From Deltaproteobacteria bacterium (lineage in GTDB: Bacteria > Desulfobacterota > Desulfobacteria > Desulfobacterales > JAUVVS01), in the NCBI GenBank assembly GCA_030604545.1, contig JAUVVS010000115.1, forward strand, positions 1 to 6,693: a stretch of DNA of 6,693 bases, written 5' to 3'. Positions 1 through 5,502 of the stretch are shown one piece after another; position 1 is the stretch's first letter, and each line of letters starts with the position of its first letter. The translations under genes and the position numbers were made by a program. The notes beneath the pieces were generated by a model, which was not told the origin of the DNA, did not search any database, and worked only from the letters and a program-made list of their open reading frames with translations.

Positions 1-227
1 ACACTCCATTTTTTAGTGGTTATCGGCCGCAGTTTTATTTTAGGACGACGGATGTTACAGGGGTATTAACTTTACCTGAGGGTATAGAGATGGTAATGCC
101 TGGTGACAATGTAACGATTTCAGCTGAGTTGATAACTCCGATAGCGATGGAAAAGGAGCTCAGGTTTGCGATAAGGGAAGGCGGTCGAACCGTTGGTGCC
201 GGAGTGGTAAGCGAAATAACTGAATAG
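1..227 (+). CDS. tuf: Elongation factor Tu, C-terminal fragment (5' end outside window)
   Basis: EF-Tu is the GTPase that delivers aminoacyl-tRNA to the ribosomal A site in the cytoplasm. Only the last 74 complete codons plus two bases of a preceding codon lie here. They read TPFFSGYRPQFYFRTTDVTG at the start and end with REGGRTVGAGVVSEITE, closely matching the end of domain 3 (the beta-barrel that contacts tRNA and EF-Ts) in E. coli EF-Tu. The GTPase domain is upstream of the window, so its motifs cannot be checked. The frame is open to a TAG stop at 225-227. Location directly before rpsJ is the usual str–S10 linkage (rpsL-rpsG-fusA-tuf-rpsJ). Identification is secure. Whether this is tufA or tufB cannot be told, although the position fits the str-operon copy. 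Confidence 0.97.
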   Translation, partial: TPFFSGYRPQFYFRTTDVTGVLTLPEGIEMVMPGDNVTISAELITPIAMEKELRFAIREGGRTVGAGVVSEITE

Positions 228-260
228 TATAGGAATTTCCTTTTTTATTAGACGTGATGA

Positions 261-295
261 ACCCTAGTTAAATATGAAAGTTAATTTAACGGGGT
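261..295. repeat. Interrupted inverted repeat upstream of rpsJ
   Basis: Seen in sequence: GTTAAA (267-272) pairs with TTTAAC (285-290), and the flanking ACCC (261-264) pairs with GGGT (292-295). The two blocks are separated by a TA/G bulge, giving ten pairs around a 12-base loop. Within it, GTTAATTTAAC (280-290) is itself a near-perfect small palindrome. No T-run follows, so it is not an intrinsic terminator. It overlaps the possible -35 element of the rpsJ promoter, so it could be an operator or an RNA hairpin in read-through transcripts from tuf. The function is inferred only. Confidence 0.4.
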
Positions 296-309
296 AAATC
301 ATGTATAAT
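281..309 (+). promoter_or_regulatory. Candidate sigma70-type promoter for the S10 operon
   Basis: A perfect -10 hexamer TATAAT lies at 304-309. Seventeen bases upstream is TTAATT at 281-286, which matches TTGACA at three of six positions. Initiation about seven bases downstream would give a very short leader before the rpsJ start at 333. A long S10 leader like the one E. coli uses for L4 autoregulation would then be missing from this promoter's transcripts. The region is AT-rich, so chance matches are likely, and tuf read-through could also supply transcription. Confidence 0.45.
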
Positions 310-332
310 TTAATATTGAGATAAATGAAGTA

Positions 333-644
333 ATGATAATGAATTCTAAAATCAGAATAAGACTCAAAGCATATGATCATAAGCTATTGGACCAGTCGGC
401 TGCTGATATTTTTGACACAGCCAAAAAAACAGGAGCAAAGGTAGTAGGTCCAATACCGTTGCCGACTAAGACAAACAAATATTGTGTTCTGCGATCTCCC
501 CACATAGACAAAAAATCTAGGGAACAGTTTGAAATTAGAACACATAAACGGCTTTTAGATATTCTGGAGCCTACTCAGCAAACGGTAGATGCTTTAATGA
601 AGCTGGATCTTTCTCCCGGAGTAGACGTTGAGATAAAACTATAG
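333..644 (+). CDS. rpsJ: 30S ribosomal protein S10 (NusE)
   Basis: S10 is a head protein of the 30S subunit. As NusE it also takes part in NusB/NusG transcription antitermination complexes. The protein is 103 residues, the same as E. coli S10. Visible family motifs are KIRIRLKAYDH (6-16), TGAKVVGPIPLPTK (33-46) in the long ribosome-penetrating loop, SREQFEIRTHKRL (62-74), and the C-terminal PGVDVEIKL. The start is uncertain. ATG at 333 gives MIMNSK..., with only a weak GAG about 12 bases upstream. ATG at 339 gives MNSK... and has GAAG (327-330) at a better spacing of eight bases. The difference is two residues. It is the first gene of the S10 cluster and lies 105 bases after tuf. Confidence 0.97.
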   Translation: MIMNSKIRIRLKAYDHKLLDQSAADIFDTAKKTGAKVVGPIPLPTKTNKYCVLRSPHIDKKSREQFEIRTHKRLLDILEPTQQTVDALMKLDLSPGVDVEIKL

Positions 645-708
645 TTTTTCAAACTGATGATTGGAATCTGAGAGTCTTTGAAACTTGACCAGGGAAACGG
701 TTAAAGCC

Positions 709-1329
709 ATGAGCAGAGGATTGTTAGGAAAAAAGCTGGGAATGACAGGATTGTTTTCCCCTGAAGGAAAATATGTGCCGGCAACAGTAGTTCAAGCCGG
801 TCCGTGTATTGTAACCCAGGTAAAGACAGAAGCAACTGATGGATATAATGCACTTCAATTAGGTTTTGGAGAAAAAAAGGAATCTCGTATAAATAAACCT
901 TTAAAAGGTCATTTCAAAAATAGCGGTGAAAATTATTTCACATTCTTACGAGAAGTTCCTGTGGAAAACCCGGATGAATATAGCCCCGGTCAGGCAATAA
1001 CATTAGATGTATTCAAGGTTGGCGAACGTGTTGATGTTATCGGCACAACAAAAGGAAGAGGTTTTGCCGGTGTGATAAAGAGGCATGGATTTCACGGCGG
1101 TCGGAAGACGCATGGCAGTAGAAGCCATAGAATTCCAGGCTCTATTGGATGTAGCGCATGGCCGGGTAAAGTTATTAAAGGGAAGAAAATGCCCGGTCAT
1201 TATGGGAATGAAGGAAAGACGGCGAAAAATCTTCAAATTGTCGACATCAGACCGGAAAAAAATCTAATAATATTTAGGGGTGCAATACCAGGTCCGAAAT
1301 CAGGACTGGTAGTAATTAAGAAGGCATAA
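709..1329 (+). CDS. rplC: 50S ribosomal protein L3
   Basis: L3 is an early-assembly 50S protein that binds 23S rRNA near its 3' end and reaches toward the peptidyl transferase centre. With the ATG at 709 it is 206 residues (E. coli 209). It begins MSRGLLGKKLGMTGLFSPEG, the normal L3 N-terminus. The internal block TTKGRGFAGVIKRHGFHGG (113-131), the HGSRSHRIPGSIGCSAWPGK loop (135-154) and KGKKMPGHYGNE (158-169) are diagnostic. The loop has CSA where E. coli has QNQ, the region of the glutamine methylated by PrmB. The frame is open upstream to a TTG at 685, which would add eight residues that L3 proteins do not normally carry. The ATG is therefore preferred, even though its AGGG (691-694) is 14 bases away. 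Confidence 0.96.
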   Translation: MSRGLLGKKLGMTGLFSPEGKYVPATVVQAGPCIVTQVKTEATDGYNALQLGFGEKKESRINKPLKGHFKNSGENYFTFLREVPVENPDEYSPGQAITLDVFKVGERVDVIGTTKGRGFAGVIKRHGFHGGRKTHGSRSHRIPGSIGCSAWPGKVIKGKKMPGHYGNEGKTAKNLQIVDIRPEKNLIIFRGAIPGPKSGLVVIKKA

Positions 1330-1355
1330 CATCAACCAGATATTTTTTGGTATGT

Positions 1356-1362
1356 GAAGAGG
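1356..1362 (+). promoter_or_regulatory. Ribosome-binding site fixing the rplD start
   Basis: GAAGAGG stands five bases before the ATG at 1368. This supports ATG over the upstream in-frame TTG at 1347, which has no Shine–Dalgarno sequence and would place this site inside the coding region. Confidence 0.75.
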
Positions 1363-1367
1363 TAGAA

Positions 1368-1991
1368 ATGGCTGTTGTAGATGTTCAAAATCAGACAGGC
1401 GAAAAAATTTCACAAACAGATCTCAATAACGCAATATTTAATATTAACGTAAAATCAAGCGTCATGCATGAAGTTGTAACAATGCAACTGGCCAACAGGC
1501 GTTCAGGGTCTGCTGCCGTAAAACATCGTAGCGATGTTAGGGGAAGTGGGAGGAAACTTTTTCGTCAGAAAGGAACAGGCCGTGCACGTCGTGGTAATAT
1601 CAAATCGCCCTTGCTTAGAGGTGGCGGTGTTGTGTTCGGGCCGGATCCGAAGTCTTATTCTTACAAGATCCCGAAAAAAGTAAAAAGAATAGCCCTTAAA
1701 ATGGCTTTAAGCACAAAATTTCAAAAAAATAACCTTGTAGTGATTGATCAGTTTGAACTTGAGGAAATAAAAACCAAGGAATTTTTGAAAGTTGTAAATG
1801 CTCTAAATATAAAAAATGCGTTGATTATAACTGACAAAAAGAATAAGAACCTGGAACTTTCATCAAGAAACATCCCCAATATAAAAGTATTATGCAGTAA
1901 GGGATTGAATGTATATGATATTCTTAAGTATAAGAAATTGATTTTACTTAAGTCTTCCATTGAAGATATCGAAGGGAGGCTGCTTGTATGA
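1368..1991 (+). CDS. rplD: 50S ribosomal protein L4
   Basis: L4 binds 23S rRNA early in assembly, and its long loop lines the constriction of the nascent peptide tunnel. In E. coli it also represses its own operon. From the ATG at 1368 it is 207 residues (E. coli 201). The conserved tunnel-loop region runs from about residue 44 to 90 and includes RRSGSAAVKHRSDVRGSG and GRKLFRQKGTGRARRGNIKS, followed by the RGGGVVFGP turn. The C-terminal half carries the Rossmann-like fold with NALIITDKKNKNLELSSRNI and ends near IEGRLLV. The stop TGA overlaps the rplW ATG (ATGA at 1988-1991), so translation of the two is probably coupled. Nothing truncated or odd is visible. I see no E. coli-type L4 leader target upstream of rpsJ. 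Confidence 0.97.
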   Translation: MAVVDVQNQTGEKISQTDLNNAIFNINVKSSVMHEVVTMQLANRRSGSAAVKHRSDVRGSGRKLFRQKGTGRARRGNIKSPLLRGGGVVFGPDPKSYSYKIPKKVKRIALKMALSTKFQKNNLVVIDQFELEEIKTKEFLKVVNALNIKNALIITDKKNKNLELSSRNIPNIKVLCSKGLNVYDILKYKKLILLKSSIEDIEGRLLV

Positions 1992-2275
1992 TTCATTACG
2001 ATATTATTAAAAGGCCTTTAATTACTGAAAAAACCAATATCCAAAAAGAGGATTATAACCAGATAACATTCGAAGTTGATCGAAGGGCAAACAGAGTGGA
2101 AATTAAGAGGGCTATAGAAAAATTATTTAACGTTAGAGTCAGTACTATCCGGACGATTCAGGTAAAAGGTAAGAGAAAACAGAGAGGTCGAGTTATTGGA
2201 AAACGTAAGGATTGGAAGAAAGCGATTGCAACACTGATGCCTGGTGAACGAATCGATTTTTTTGAAGGAGTTTAA
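1988..2275 (+). CDS. rplW: 50S ribosomal protein L23
   Basis: L23 sits at the polypeptide exit of the 50S subunit and is the docking point for trigger factor and SRP. At 95 residues it is near the usual length (E. coli 100). The N-terminal KRPLITEK (8-15) includes Glu14, matching E. coli Glu18, the main trigger-factor contact. Other family marks are FEVDRRANRVEIKRAIEKLF (28-47) and the C-terminal GKRKDWKKAIATL (71-83). E. coli Phe51-Glu52, also at this docking face, appear here as Phe47-Asn48. A strong GGGAGG (1974-1979) inside the end of rplD is eight bases before the ATG. The start overlaps the rplD stop by four bases. Confidence 0.97.
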   Translation: MIHYDIIKRPLITEKTNIQKEDYNQITFEVDRRANRVEIKRAIEKLFNVRVSTIRTIQVKGKRKQRGRVIGKRKDWKKAIATLMPGERIDFFEGV

Positions 2276-2282
2276 TTTGATA

Positions 2283-2320
2283 CGGATTCTGGTTCTTTAT
2301 ATTCCGAATCCGGGTTTTTT
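2283..2320 (+). terminator. Terminator-like hairpin between rplW and rplB
   Basis: CGGATTC (2283-2289) pairs with GAATCCG (2306-2312). An extra GG (2291-2292) pairs with CC (2304-2305) across a one-base bulge, giving nine pairs and an 11-base loop. Two G bases and then six T bases (2315-2320) follow. This is the shape of an intrinsic terminator or attenuator, eight bases after the rplW stop region and directly before the rplB Shine–Dalgarno AAGAGG (2321-2326). Because essential genes follow, full termination is unlikely. Partial attenuation or 3'-end processing is more plausible, and both are inferred. Confidence 0.5.
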
Positions 2321-2332
2321 AAGAGGCATATA

Positions 2333-3160
2333 ATGGCAATTAAGAAAATAAAGCCTACATCTCCTGGGCGTAGATTTCAAAGATATTCAGCATTTAACGA
2401 AATTACGAGCACAACCCCTGAAAAACGTCTGCTGAAGATCATTAAGAAAACAGGCGGACGTAATGTAAACGGCCGTATTACATGCAGGCATCATGGGGGT
2501 GGACATAAGCGACAATATAGAATTATCGACTTTAAGCGAGATAAGATAGGAATACCTGCAAGGGTCGCATCGATAGAGTATGACCCTAACCGTAGCGCCA
2601 GAATCGCTCTTTTACACTATATAGATGGTGAAAAAAGGTATATTCTTGCACCGCAAAACCTTTCTGTCGACGACAGGATAATGTCCGGGCCGGATGCTGA
2701 TATAAAACCCGGCAATACACTTCCGCTAAGTAATATTCCTCTTGGTACTCACATACATAACATTGAATTGCGTACCGGAAAAGGGGGGCAGATTGTAAGA
2801 AGTGCTGGTACGTTCGCTCAGTTAATGGCAAAAGAAGATCGATATGCTTTAATAAAGCTTCCATCCGGGGAAGTTCGGATGATTTTTTTAAAGTGCAAAG
2901 CTACGATTGGGGAACTTGGAAACGTTGAGCATGAAAATATATCATTGGGCAAGGCAGGCCGCAAGCGTTGGCTTGGCAGACGTCCCAGAGTTCGAGGAGT
3001 TGCAATGAACCCGGTTGACCATCCGATGGGCGGCGGAGAAGGAAGATCTTCGGGGGGACGGCACCCTTGTACTCCTTGGGGTATCCCCACCAAAGGATAT
3101 AGAACTCGTAGAAATAGGAAAAGCGATCGCCATATAGTTAAAAGGCGAACAAAGAAGTAG
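2333..3160 (+). CDS. rplB: 50S ribosomal protein L2
   Basis: L2 is one of the largest and most conserved 50S proteins. It is needed for subunit association and for building the peptidyl transferase region. The 275 residues compare with 273 in E. coli. It starts MAIKKIKPTSPGRR. The OB-fold RNA-binding domain holds GGRNVNGRITCRHHGGGHKR (41-60) and YRIIDFKRD. Next come YDPNRSARIALLHY and the SH3-like domain with KPGNTLPLSNIPLGT. The C-terminal extension contains GVAMNPVDHPMGGGEGR and ends in a basic tail. His230 corresponds to the conserved E. coli His229 (numbered without the first Met). The next histidine of the HPHGGG motif is Met232 here, a substitution I recall from related bacteria. AAGAGG lies six bases before the ATG. 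The stop is followed at once by a palindromic repeat. Confidence 0.98.
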   Translation: MAIKKIKPTSPGRRFQRYSAFNEITSTTPEKRLLKIIKKTGGRNVNGRITCRHHGGGHKRQYRIIDFKRDKIGIPARVASIEYDPNRSARIALLHYIDGEKRYILAPQNLSVDDRIMSGPDADIKPGNTLPLSNIPLGTHIHNIELRTGKGGQIVRSAGTFAQLMAKEDRYALIKLPSGEVRMIFLKCKATIGELGNVEHENISLGKAGRKRWLGRRPRVRGVAMNPVDHPMGGGEGRSSGGRHPCTPWGIPTKGYRTRRNRKSDRHIVKRRTKK

Positions 3161-3299
3161 TTATTTGTTATTTGTTAATGGTTAATCGTTGTTGAATTCG
3201 TAAAAAATTCATTTTAGAAATTCTCAATGTCACCCACAAAAGACTTTTTGTGAATTCATCAATAGGTAGTCAAATAACAAATAACCAATAACAAGTAAC
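3160..3299. repeat. Long imperfect palindromic intergenic element (MITE-like)
   Basis: The two outer arms are 3160-3184 (starting GTTATTTGTTATTTGTTA) and the reverse complement of 3275-3299. They agree at about 21 of 25 positions. A second pair, 3189-3206 against the reverse complement of 3245-3262, agrees at about 15 of 18 around a shared TGAATTC. The centre holds another hairpin, CACAAAA (3235-3241) with TTTTGTG (3246-3252). The left arm begins on the last base of the rplB stop, and the right arm ends about eight bases before the rpsS ribosome-binding site. No reading frame of note lies inside. The size and architecture resemble a non-autonomous palindromic repeat. No target-site duplication is clear. 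The outer arms are built of AATAACN heptads on one strand. Confidence 0.65.
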
Positions 3300-3316
3300 A
3301 AAAAAAGGGAGAATCT

Positions 3317-3598
3317 ATGCCGCGGTCTTTGAAGAAAGGTCCATATGTTGATCCAAAATTATTAAACAAGGTCATGTTAGCTCAGGATGCCCTAGGTGGT
3401 AAGGTAATCAAAACATGGTCAAGGAGATCAACAATTATTCCTGAAATGGTTGGTATTACTTTTGCGGTTCATAATGGGAAAAAATTTATCCCGGTGTTTG
3501 TTTCAGAAAATATGGTTGGGCATAAGTTGGGTGAATTTTCACCAACACGCACTTTTTATGGACACGCCGGCGACAAAAGATCAAAGTTGAAAAAGTAA
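3317..3598 (+). CDS. rpsS: 30S ribosomal protein S19
   Basis: S19 is a head protein of the 30S subunit that works with S13 near the A site and the intersubunit bridges. At 93 residues (E. coli 92) it starts with the signature MPRSLKKGPYVD. It continues with IKTWSRRSTIIPEMVG (31-46), the VHNGKKFIPVFV strand region (51-62), and GHKLGEFSPTRTF (68-80), which carries the family signature, then YGHAGDKRSKLKK. A clear GGGAG (3307-3311) stands five bases before the ATG, just beyond the end of the palindromic element. Ribosome entry here therefore probably does not depend on coupling to rplB. rplV follows after 26 bases. Confidence 0.98.
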   Translation: MPRSLKKGPYVDPKLLNKVMLAQDALGGKVIKTWSRRSTIIPEMVGITFAVHNGKKFIPVFVSENMVGHKLGEFSPTRTFYGHAGDKRSKLKK

Positions 3599-3624
3599 GG
3601 TTAAAAAGAAAAGGAAAATCAGCA

Positions 3625-3963
3625 ATGGAGGCTAAGGCTGTATTAAAATACGTGCGCATTTCTCCGCAAAAGGTTAAAAAGCTTAGCAGTGCTATTAAGG
3701 GAAAGCCGGTGGAGATAGGGCTGGGCATACTAAGATTTATGCCAAAAAAGTCGGCAGATATCGTTGAAAAGATAGTACGCTCAGCCGTATCAAATGCTGA
3801 TCAAAACCCCGATATTGATATCGATTCTTTAATTATTAGGGAAATAATTGTAGATCAGGGCCCAACATTAAAGCGTTTCAGGGCGAGAGCTCGTGGCAGG
3901 GGGTCCCGTATTTTGAAAAGAACCAGTCACATCACGGTCATTTTGACTGAAGGATCGGTATAA
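3625..3963 (+). CDS. rplV: 50S ribosomal protein L22
   Basis: L22 contacts all domains of 23S rRNA, and its extended beta-hairpin lines the exit tunnel next to L4. Hairpin mutations are known to give macrolide resistance. The 112 residues (E. coli 110) include KYVRISPQKVKKL (8-20), SADIVEKIVRSAVSNADQN (43-61), and the hairpin with GPTLKRFRARARGRGSRI (79-96), then LKRTSHITVIL. No deletion or insertion is visible in the hairpin compared with E. coli, so there is no sign of the classic resistance change. AAGGA (3611-3615) lies nine bases before the ATG. The gap to rpsC is only 15 bases, holding the rpsC ribosome-binding site. Confidence 0.97.
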   Translation: MEAKAVLKYVRISPQKVKKLSSAIKGKPVEIGLGILRFMPKKSADIVEKIVRSAVSNADQNPDIDIDSLIIREIIVDQGPTLKRFRARARGRGSRILKRTSHITVILTEGSV

Positions 3964-3964
3964 A

Positions 3965-3971
3965 AAGGAGG
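3965..3971 (+). promoter_or_regulatory. Strong Shine–Dalgarno for the TTG-started rpsC
   Basis: AAGGAGG, close to a full anti-Shine–Dalgarno match, lies seven bases before TTG at 3979. It decides the start, because no ATG or GTG gives the canonical N-terminus, and it probably offsets the weak initiation codon. Confidence 0.85.
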
Positions 3972-3978
3972 CGAAAAC

Positions 3979-4632
3979 TTGGGGCAGAAAGTAAATCCGA
4001 TAGGGTTAAGGTTGGGAATCGTTAAGACGTGGGAGTCACGGTGGTATGCCGGAAAGCAATACTCGAATTATATATTGGAAGATCATAATATCAGGAAGTT
4101 CATAAAAAAGAGACTTTATCATGCCGGTATTTCCAGGATTGAAATCGAAAGATCGACAAGACGAGTTAAGCTCCGAATCTATACGGCCAGACCGGGAATT
4201 GTGATTGGGAAGAAAGGCTTTGAAATAGAACAGCTTAAAAAAGAGCTGGAAAAATTAATTTCCCAGGAAGTCCTCATAGATATTCAAGAAGTAAGAAAAC
4301 CGGAGATTGATGCTCAGCTTGTTGCTGAGAATGTTGCTCTCCAGATTGAGCGAAGAGTTGCTTTTCGGCGTGCTATGAAACGTGGTGTTTCATCAGCCAT
4401 GCGCTTTGGTGCAAAGGGTATAAAGATTATTTGTGCTGGCCGTTTGGGCGGTGCCGAAATGGCAAGAACAGAGTGGTACAAAGAAGGCCGGGTTCCGTTG
4501 CATACATTAAGGGCTGATATAGATTATGGTTTTACAGAGGCCCGCACAACATATGGTATTATTGGTGTAAAAGTATTTATTTTTAATGGTGAGATTTTGA
4601 AAAAGGATGCTTTGGAGGAGAGCGGTGCTTAA
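3979..4632 (+). CDS. rpsC: 30S ribosomal protein S3
   Basis: S3 forms part of the mRNA entry tunnel of the 30S subunit and contributes to helicase activity there. The start is TTG, read as Met, giving MGQKVNPIGLRLGIVK, the canonical S3 N-terminus. The 217 residues are shorter than E. coli S3 (233) only because the C-terminal basic tail is missing, as in many bacteria. The type II KH domain has the RPGIVIGKKG segment with GKKG at 77-80. Arg130, Arg131 and Lys134 in FRRAMKR match the E. coli residues implicated in unwinding. GRLGGAEMARTEWYKEGRVP (154-173) and LRADIDYG are the C-terminal domain signature. It is tightly spaced after rplV but followed by a 243-base gap. Confidence 0.97.
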   Translation: MGQKVNPIGLRLGIVKTWESRWYAGKQYSNYILEDHNIRKFIKKRLYHAGISRIEIERSTRRVKLRIYTARPGIVIGKKGFEIEQLKKELEKLISQEVLIDIQEVRKPEIDAQLVAENVALQIERRVAFRRAMKRGVSSAMRFGAKGIKIICAGRLGGAEMARTEWYKEGRVPLHTLRADIDYGFTEARTTYGIIGVKVFIFNGEILKKDALEESGA

Positions 4633-4639
4633 AAAATTG

Positions 4640-4697
4640 CTTTAGGCGTTTAATAAAGTCATATCGACAGCTTTTTATCGATGTTTAATAACCTAAA
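4640..4697 (-). repeat. Dyad repeat, copy 1 (reverse orientation)
   Basis: The core at 4663-4695, read on the minus strand, matches 6579-6611 on the plus strand at 29 of 33 positions. Weaker similarity continues to about 4640 and 6634. Inside it, ATCGA (4663-4667) pairs with TCGAT (4678-4682). TTTAGG (4641-4646) pairs with CCTAAA (4692-4697) outside it, and a direct repeat GTTTAATAA occurs at 4648-4656 and 4683-4691. No coding potential is evident. It is probably a dispersed structural repeat, since both copies lie between ribosomal genes. Confidence 0.6.
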
Positions 4698-4709
4698 CCG
4701 ACCTTAAAA

Positions 4710-4737
4710 TAATAACTAATAACAAATAACGATTAAC
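4710..4737 (+). repeat. AATAACN heptad array
   Basis: Three AATAACN units and a final ATTAAC lie in phase with a seven-base period. The right arm of the rplB/rpsS palindrome (3272-3299) has the same form and agrees at 23 of 28 positions. Its left arm has the same units on the other strand. Shared units at two junctions point to a repeat family, not chance low complexity. No function can be assigned. Confidence 0.55.
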
Positions 4738-4741
4738 TCTT

Positions 4742-4859
4742 CCGGCTTGTCCGCCTCACTCCGCCCGCCTCGCCTGAGCTAGCGACCCGCCTGCCTCGCA
4801 TTGCAAGGCATTGCGGGCAGGTGGCGGGCAGGCTTGGCAGGAGGGCGGGCTTGTCCGGG
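4742..4859. repeat. GC-rich palindromic block before rplP
   Basis: The segment is about 70% G+C by hand count, in sharp contrast to its AT-rich surroundings. Its strongest hairpin pairs CCTGCC (4790-4795) plus CGCA (4797-4800) with TGCG (4812-4815) plus GGCAGG (4816-4821), with one bulged T and an 11-base loop. Flanking C-rich (4754-4775) and G-rich (4823-4849) halves can pair further. The 10-base direct repeat GGCTTGTCCG marks both ends (4744-4753 and 4848-4857). The block ends directly at the rplP Shine–Dalgarno. It has no plausible gene and looks like a repeat insertion from a family with its own base composition. Confidence 0.65.
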
Positions 4860-4875
4860 TTAGGAGATAAAGAAC

Positions 4876-5289
4876 ATGCTGAGCCCCAAAAAAGTGAAGT
4901 ATCGCAAACAGCAAAGAGGCAGAATGAAGGGTATCGCTCATCGGGGAAGTGATATAACTTTTGGTGAATTTGGATTACAGGCTGTTGAATGCTGTGCAAT
5001 AAGCGCGAGACAGATTGAGGCTGCCCGTATTGCCATGACCAGATATGTTAAAAGAGGCGGAAAGATTTGGGTAAGGATATTTCCGGACAAACCAATTACC
5101 AAAAAACCTGCTGAGGTACGAATGGGGAAAGGAAAAGGTGCGCCTGAGGGATGGGTTGCAGTAGTCCGTCCAGGGAAAATTCTTTATGAAATGACGGGCA
5201 TTTCAAAAGAAATAGCAAGAGAGGCACTCCGGCTTGCTTCACATAAGCTTTCCGTTAAAACAAGATTTGTACATAGGAGTGATGCATAA
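4876..5289 (+). CDS. rplP: 50S ribosomal protein L16
   Basis: L16 is a late-assembly 50S protein near the A-site tRNA elbow and is needed for a functional peptidyl transferase centre. It has 137 residues (E. coli 136), beginning MLSPKKVKYRKQQRGRMKG. The signature SARQIEAARIAMTRYVKRGG (43-62) and WVRIFPDKPITKKPAEVRMG (65-84) are complete, followed by KGKGAPEGWVAVVRPGKILYEM. Arg82 corresponds to E. coli Arg81, the residue hydroxylated by the YcfD oxygenase in that species. A Cys-Cys pair at 39-40 is a little unusual. TAGGAGA (4861-4867) stands eight bases before the ATG, immediately after the GC-rich repeat. The stop overlaps the rpmC start by one base (TAATG). Confidence 0.97.
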   Translation: MLSPKKVKYRKQQRGRMKGIAHRGSDITFGEFGLQAVECCAISARQIEAARIAMTRYVKRGGKIWVRIFPDKPITKKPAEVRMGKGKGAPEGWVAVVRPGKILYEMTGISKEIAREALRLASHKLSVKTRFVHRSDA

Positions 5290-5495
5290 TGGAAGCGAGC
5301 GAAATTAGAGAGTTGAGTGCTGAGGAAAGGTACAGCAAATTAAATGATCTTAAAGAGGAGTTATTTAATTTTCGCTTTCAGCTTGGAATTGGCCAGCTCG
5401 AAAATCCCAAAAAGTTAAAGCAGATTAAATCTGATATTGCAAGGGTAAAAACTATAATAAAAGAGTTTGAATTGAAAGATAAGGAAATAAAATAA
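5289..5495 (+). CDS. rpmC: 50S ribosomal protein L29
   Basis: L29 is a small helical-hairpin protein at the exit-tunnel rim next to L23 and contributes to the trigger-factor and SRP docking platform. The 68 residues (E. coli 63) show the two-helix pattern. The first helix has LNDLKEELFNFRFQLGIGQL (18-37), followed by the ENPKKLKQIKSDIARVKTII block (38-57) that is diagnostic of L29. The ATG shares one base with the rplP stop, so initiation is probably coupled. AGGAG (5275-5279) inside the end of rplP provides a Shine–Dalgarno at nine bases. The rpsQ start follows after seven bases. Confidence 0.96.
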   Translation: MEASEIRELSAEERYSKLNDLKEELFNFRFQLGIGQLENPKKLKQIKSDIARVKTIIKEFELKDKEIK

Positions 5496-5502
5496 GGCTG
5501 CT

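Noticed and set aside
231..246. Possible tuf terminator, AGGA/TCCT followed by a T-run
   Set aside because: The stem is only four pairs with a three-base loop, too weak to call an intrinsic terminator despite the T bases.
685..708. Eight-codon upstream extension of rplC from TTG
   Set aside because: L3 proteins start just before GLxGKKxGM, and the ATG at 709 gives that. The extension matches nothing I know in L3.
1748..1996. Minus-strand open frame inside rplD
   Set aside because: Antisense shadow of a clear L4 gene, Ser- and Phe-rich, no family features.
2818..3133. Two overlapping minus-strand open frames inside rplB
   Set aside because: Both are antisense to the conserved L2 C-terminal region and overlap each other. 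Neither shows protein-like motifs.
3160..3299. CRISPR-like array from the TTATTTG/AATAAC repeats
   Set aside because: Units are seven bases in direct succession, with no unique spacers and no cas genes. It is a short heptad array within a palindrome.
4733..4999. Minus-strand open frame across the GC-rich block and start of rplP
   Set aside because: Its sequence is Cys-, Pro- and Arg-rich low complexity produced by the palindromic repeat and antisense rplP. No ribosome-binding site or family resemblance was seen.
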